A DNA stretch of 20,294 bases, from contig URYV01000010.1 of the NCBI GenBank assembly GCA_900552285.1, positions 1 through 20,294 on the forward strand, in the 5' to 3' direction. The notes beneath the pieces are model-generated. The model was given only the letters and a program-made list of their open reading frames with translations, did not search any database and was not told the DNA's origin. The first letter of the stretch is position 1. Every line of letters starts with the position of its first letter. Below are positions 20,293 through 20,294 of this stretch, piece by piece. A program made the position numbers and the translations under genes. This DNA is from an uncultured Oscillospiraceae bacterium. Its GTDB lineage: Bacteria > Bacillota > Clostridia > Oscillospirales > Acutalibacteraceae.

Positions 20293-20294
20293 GC

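Noticed and set aside
1..20294. CRISPR array or intact insertion sequence
   Set aside because: No regularly spaced repeats and no transposase gene or IS ends were seen; the only mobile-element trace is the recombinase stub at 19330-19590.

Overview
The window reads as a piece of a Bacillota genome of the class Clostridia, probably a gut-type member of the Oscillospirales or a neighbouring order. The signs are SipW/TasA-like secretion genes, strong sigma-A promoters with 17-bp spacers, AGGAGG-type ribosome binding sites, frequent TTG starts, HxlR/LysR/MerR regulators and a clostridial-type serine recombinase remnant. The genus cannot be fixed from the sequence. Nearly everything from 1 to 15,198 lies on the minus strand; 15,533 to 19,590 lies on the plus strand; the last 700 bases return to minus.

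Region 1 (about 3,619 down to 1, minus) is a surface/matrix operon. A sigma-A promoter is followed by a class I cyclic-di-GMP (GEMM-I) riboswitch aptamer whose 3' part overlaps the 5' arm of an intrinsic terminator. Then come a small unknown protein, a SipW-type signal peptidase, a TasA/camelysin-like secreted protein, a wall-anchored protein ending in FPKTG plus a membrane helix, a second SipW-type peptidase, and a further SipW-type secreted protein cut by the window edge.

Region 2 (9,740 down to 3,648, minus) is a signalling operon: a GGDEF-REC-HD-GYP protein, a lipoprotein solute-binding protein, a hybrid histidine kinase and a separate HPt protein. The proteins would sense a ligand outside the cell, run a phosphorelay, and make or destroy cyclic-di-GMP. 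The neighbouring operon carries the cyclic-di-GMP riboswitch, so the two together look like a compact sense-to-matrix circuit. This linkage is the most interesting feature of the window.

Region 3 (15,377 down to 9,811, minus) holds a putative small-molecule or resistance-type cluster (metallo-beta-lactamase-fold hydrolase, two methyltransferases, an alpha/beta hydrolase, a DUF2812-like membrane protein), an HxlR regulator with its own promoter and a palindrome over the -10 box, and a DivIVA-like coiled-coil protein with a near-perfect promoter and a clear terminator.

Region 4 (15,486 to 19,590, plus) has a LysR regulator divergent from region 3, then a MerR-like regulator, gene debris, a DUF4405 membrane protein, a cyclophilin-like lipoprotein, an aldo/keto reductase and the C-terminal stub of a serine recombinase. 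It looks like an accessory segment. It stops next to a tRNA-Leu(GAG) gene on the minus strand.

Region 5 (19,921 to 20,294) has the C-terminal end of a sodium:alanine symporter joined out of frame to a RuvB fragment at about 20,240. This is either a rearrangement or an assembly chimera.
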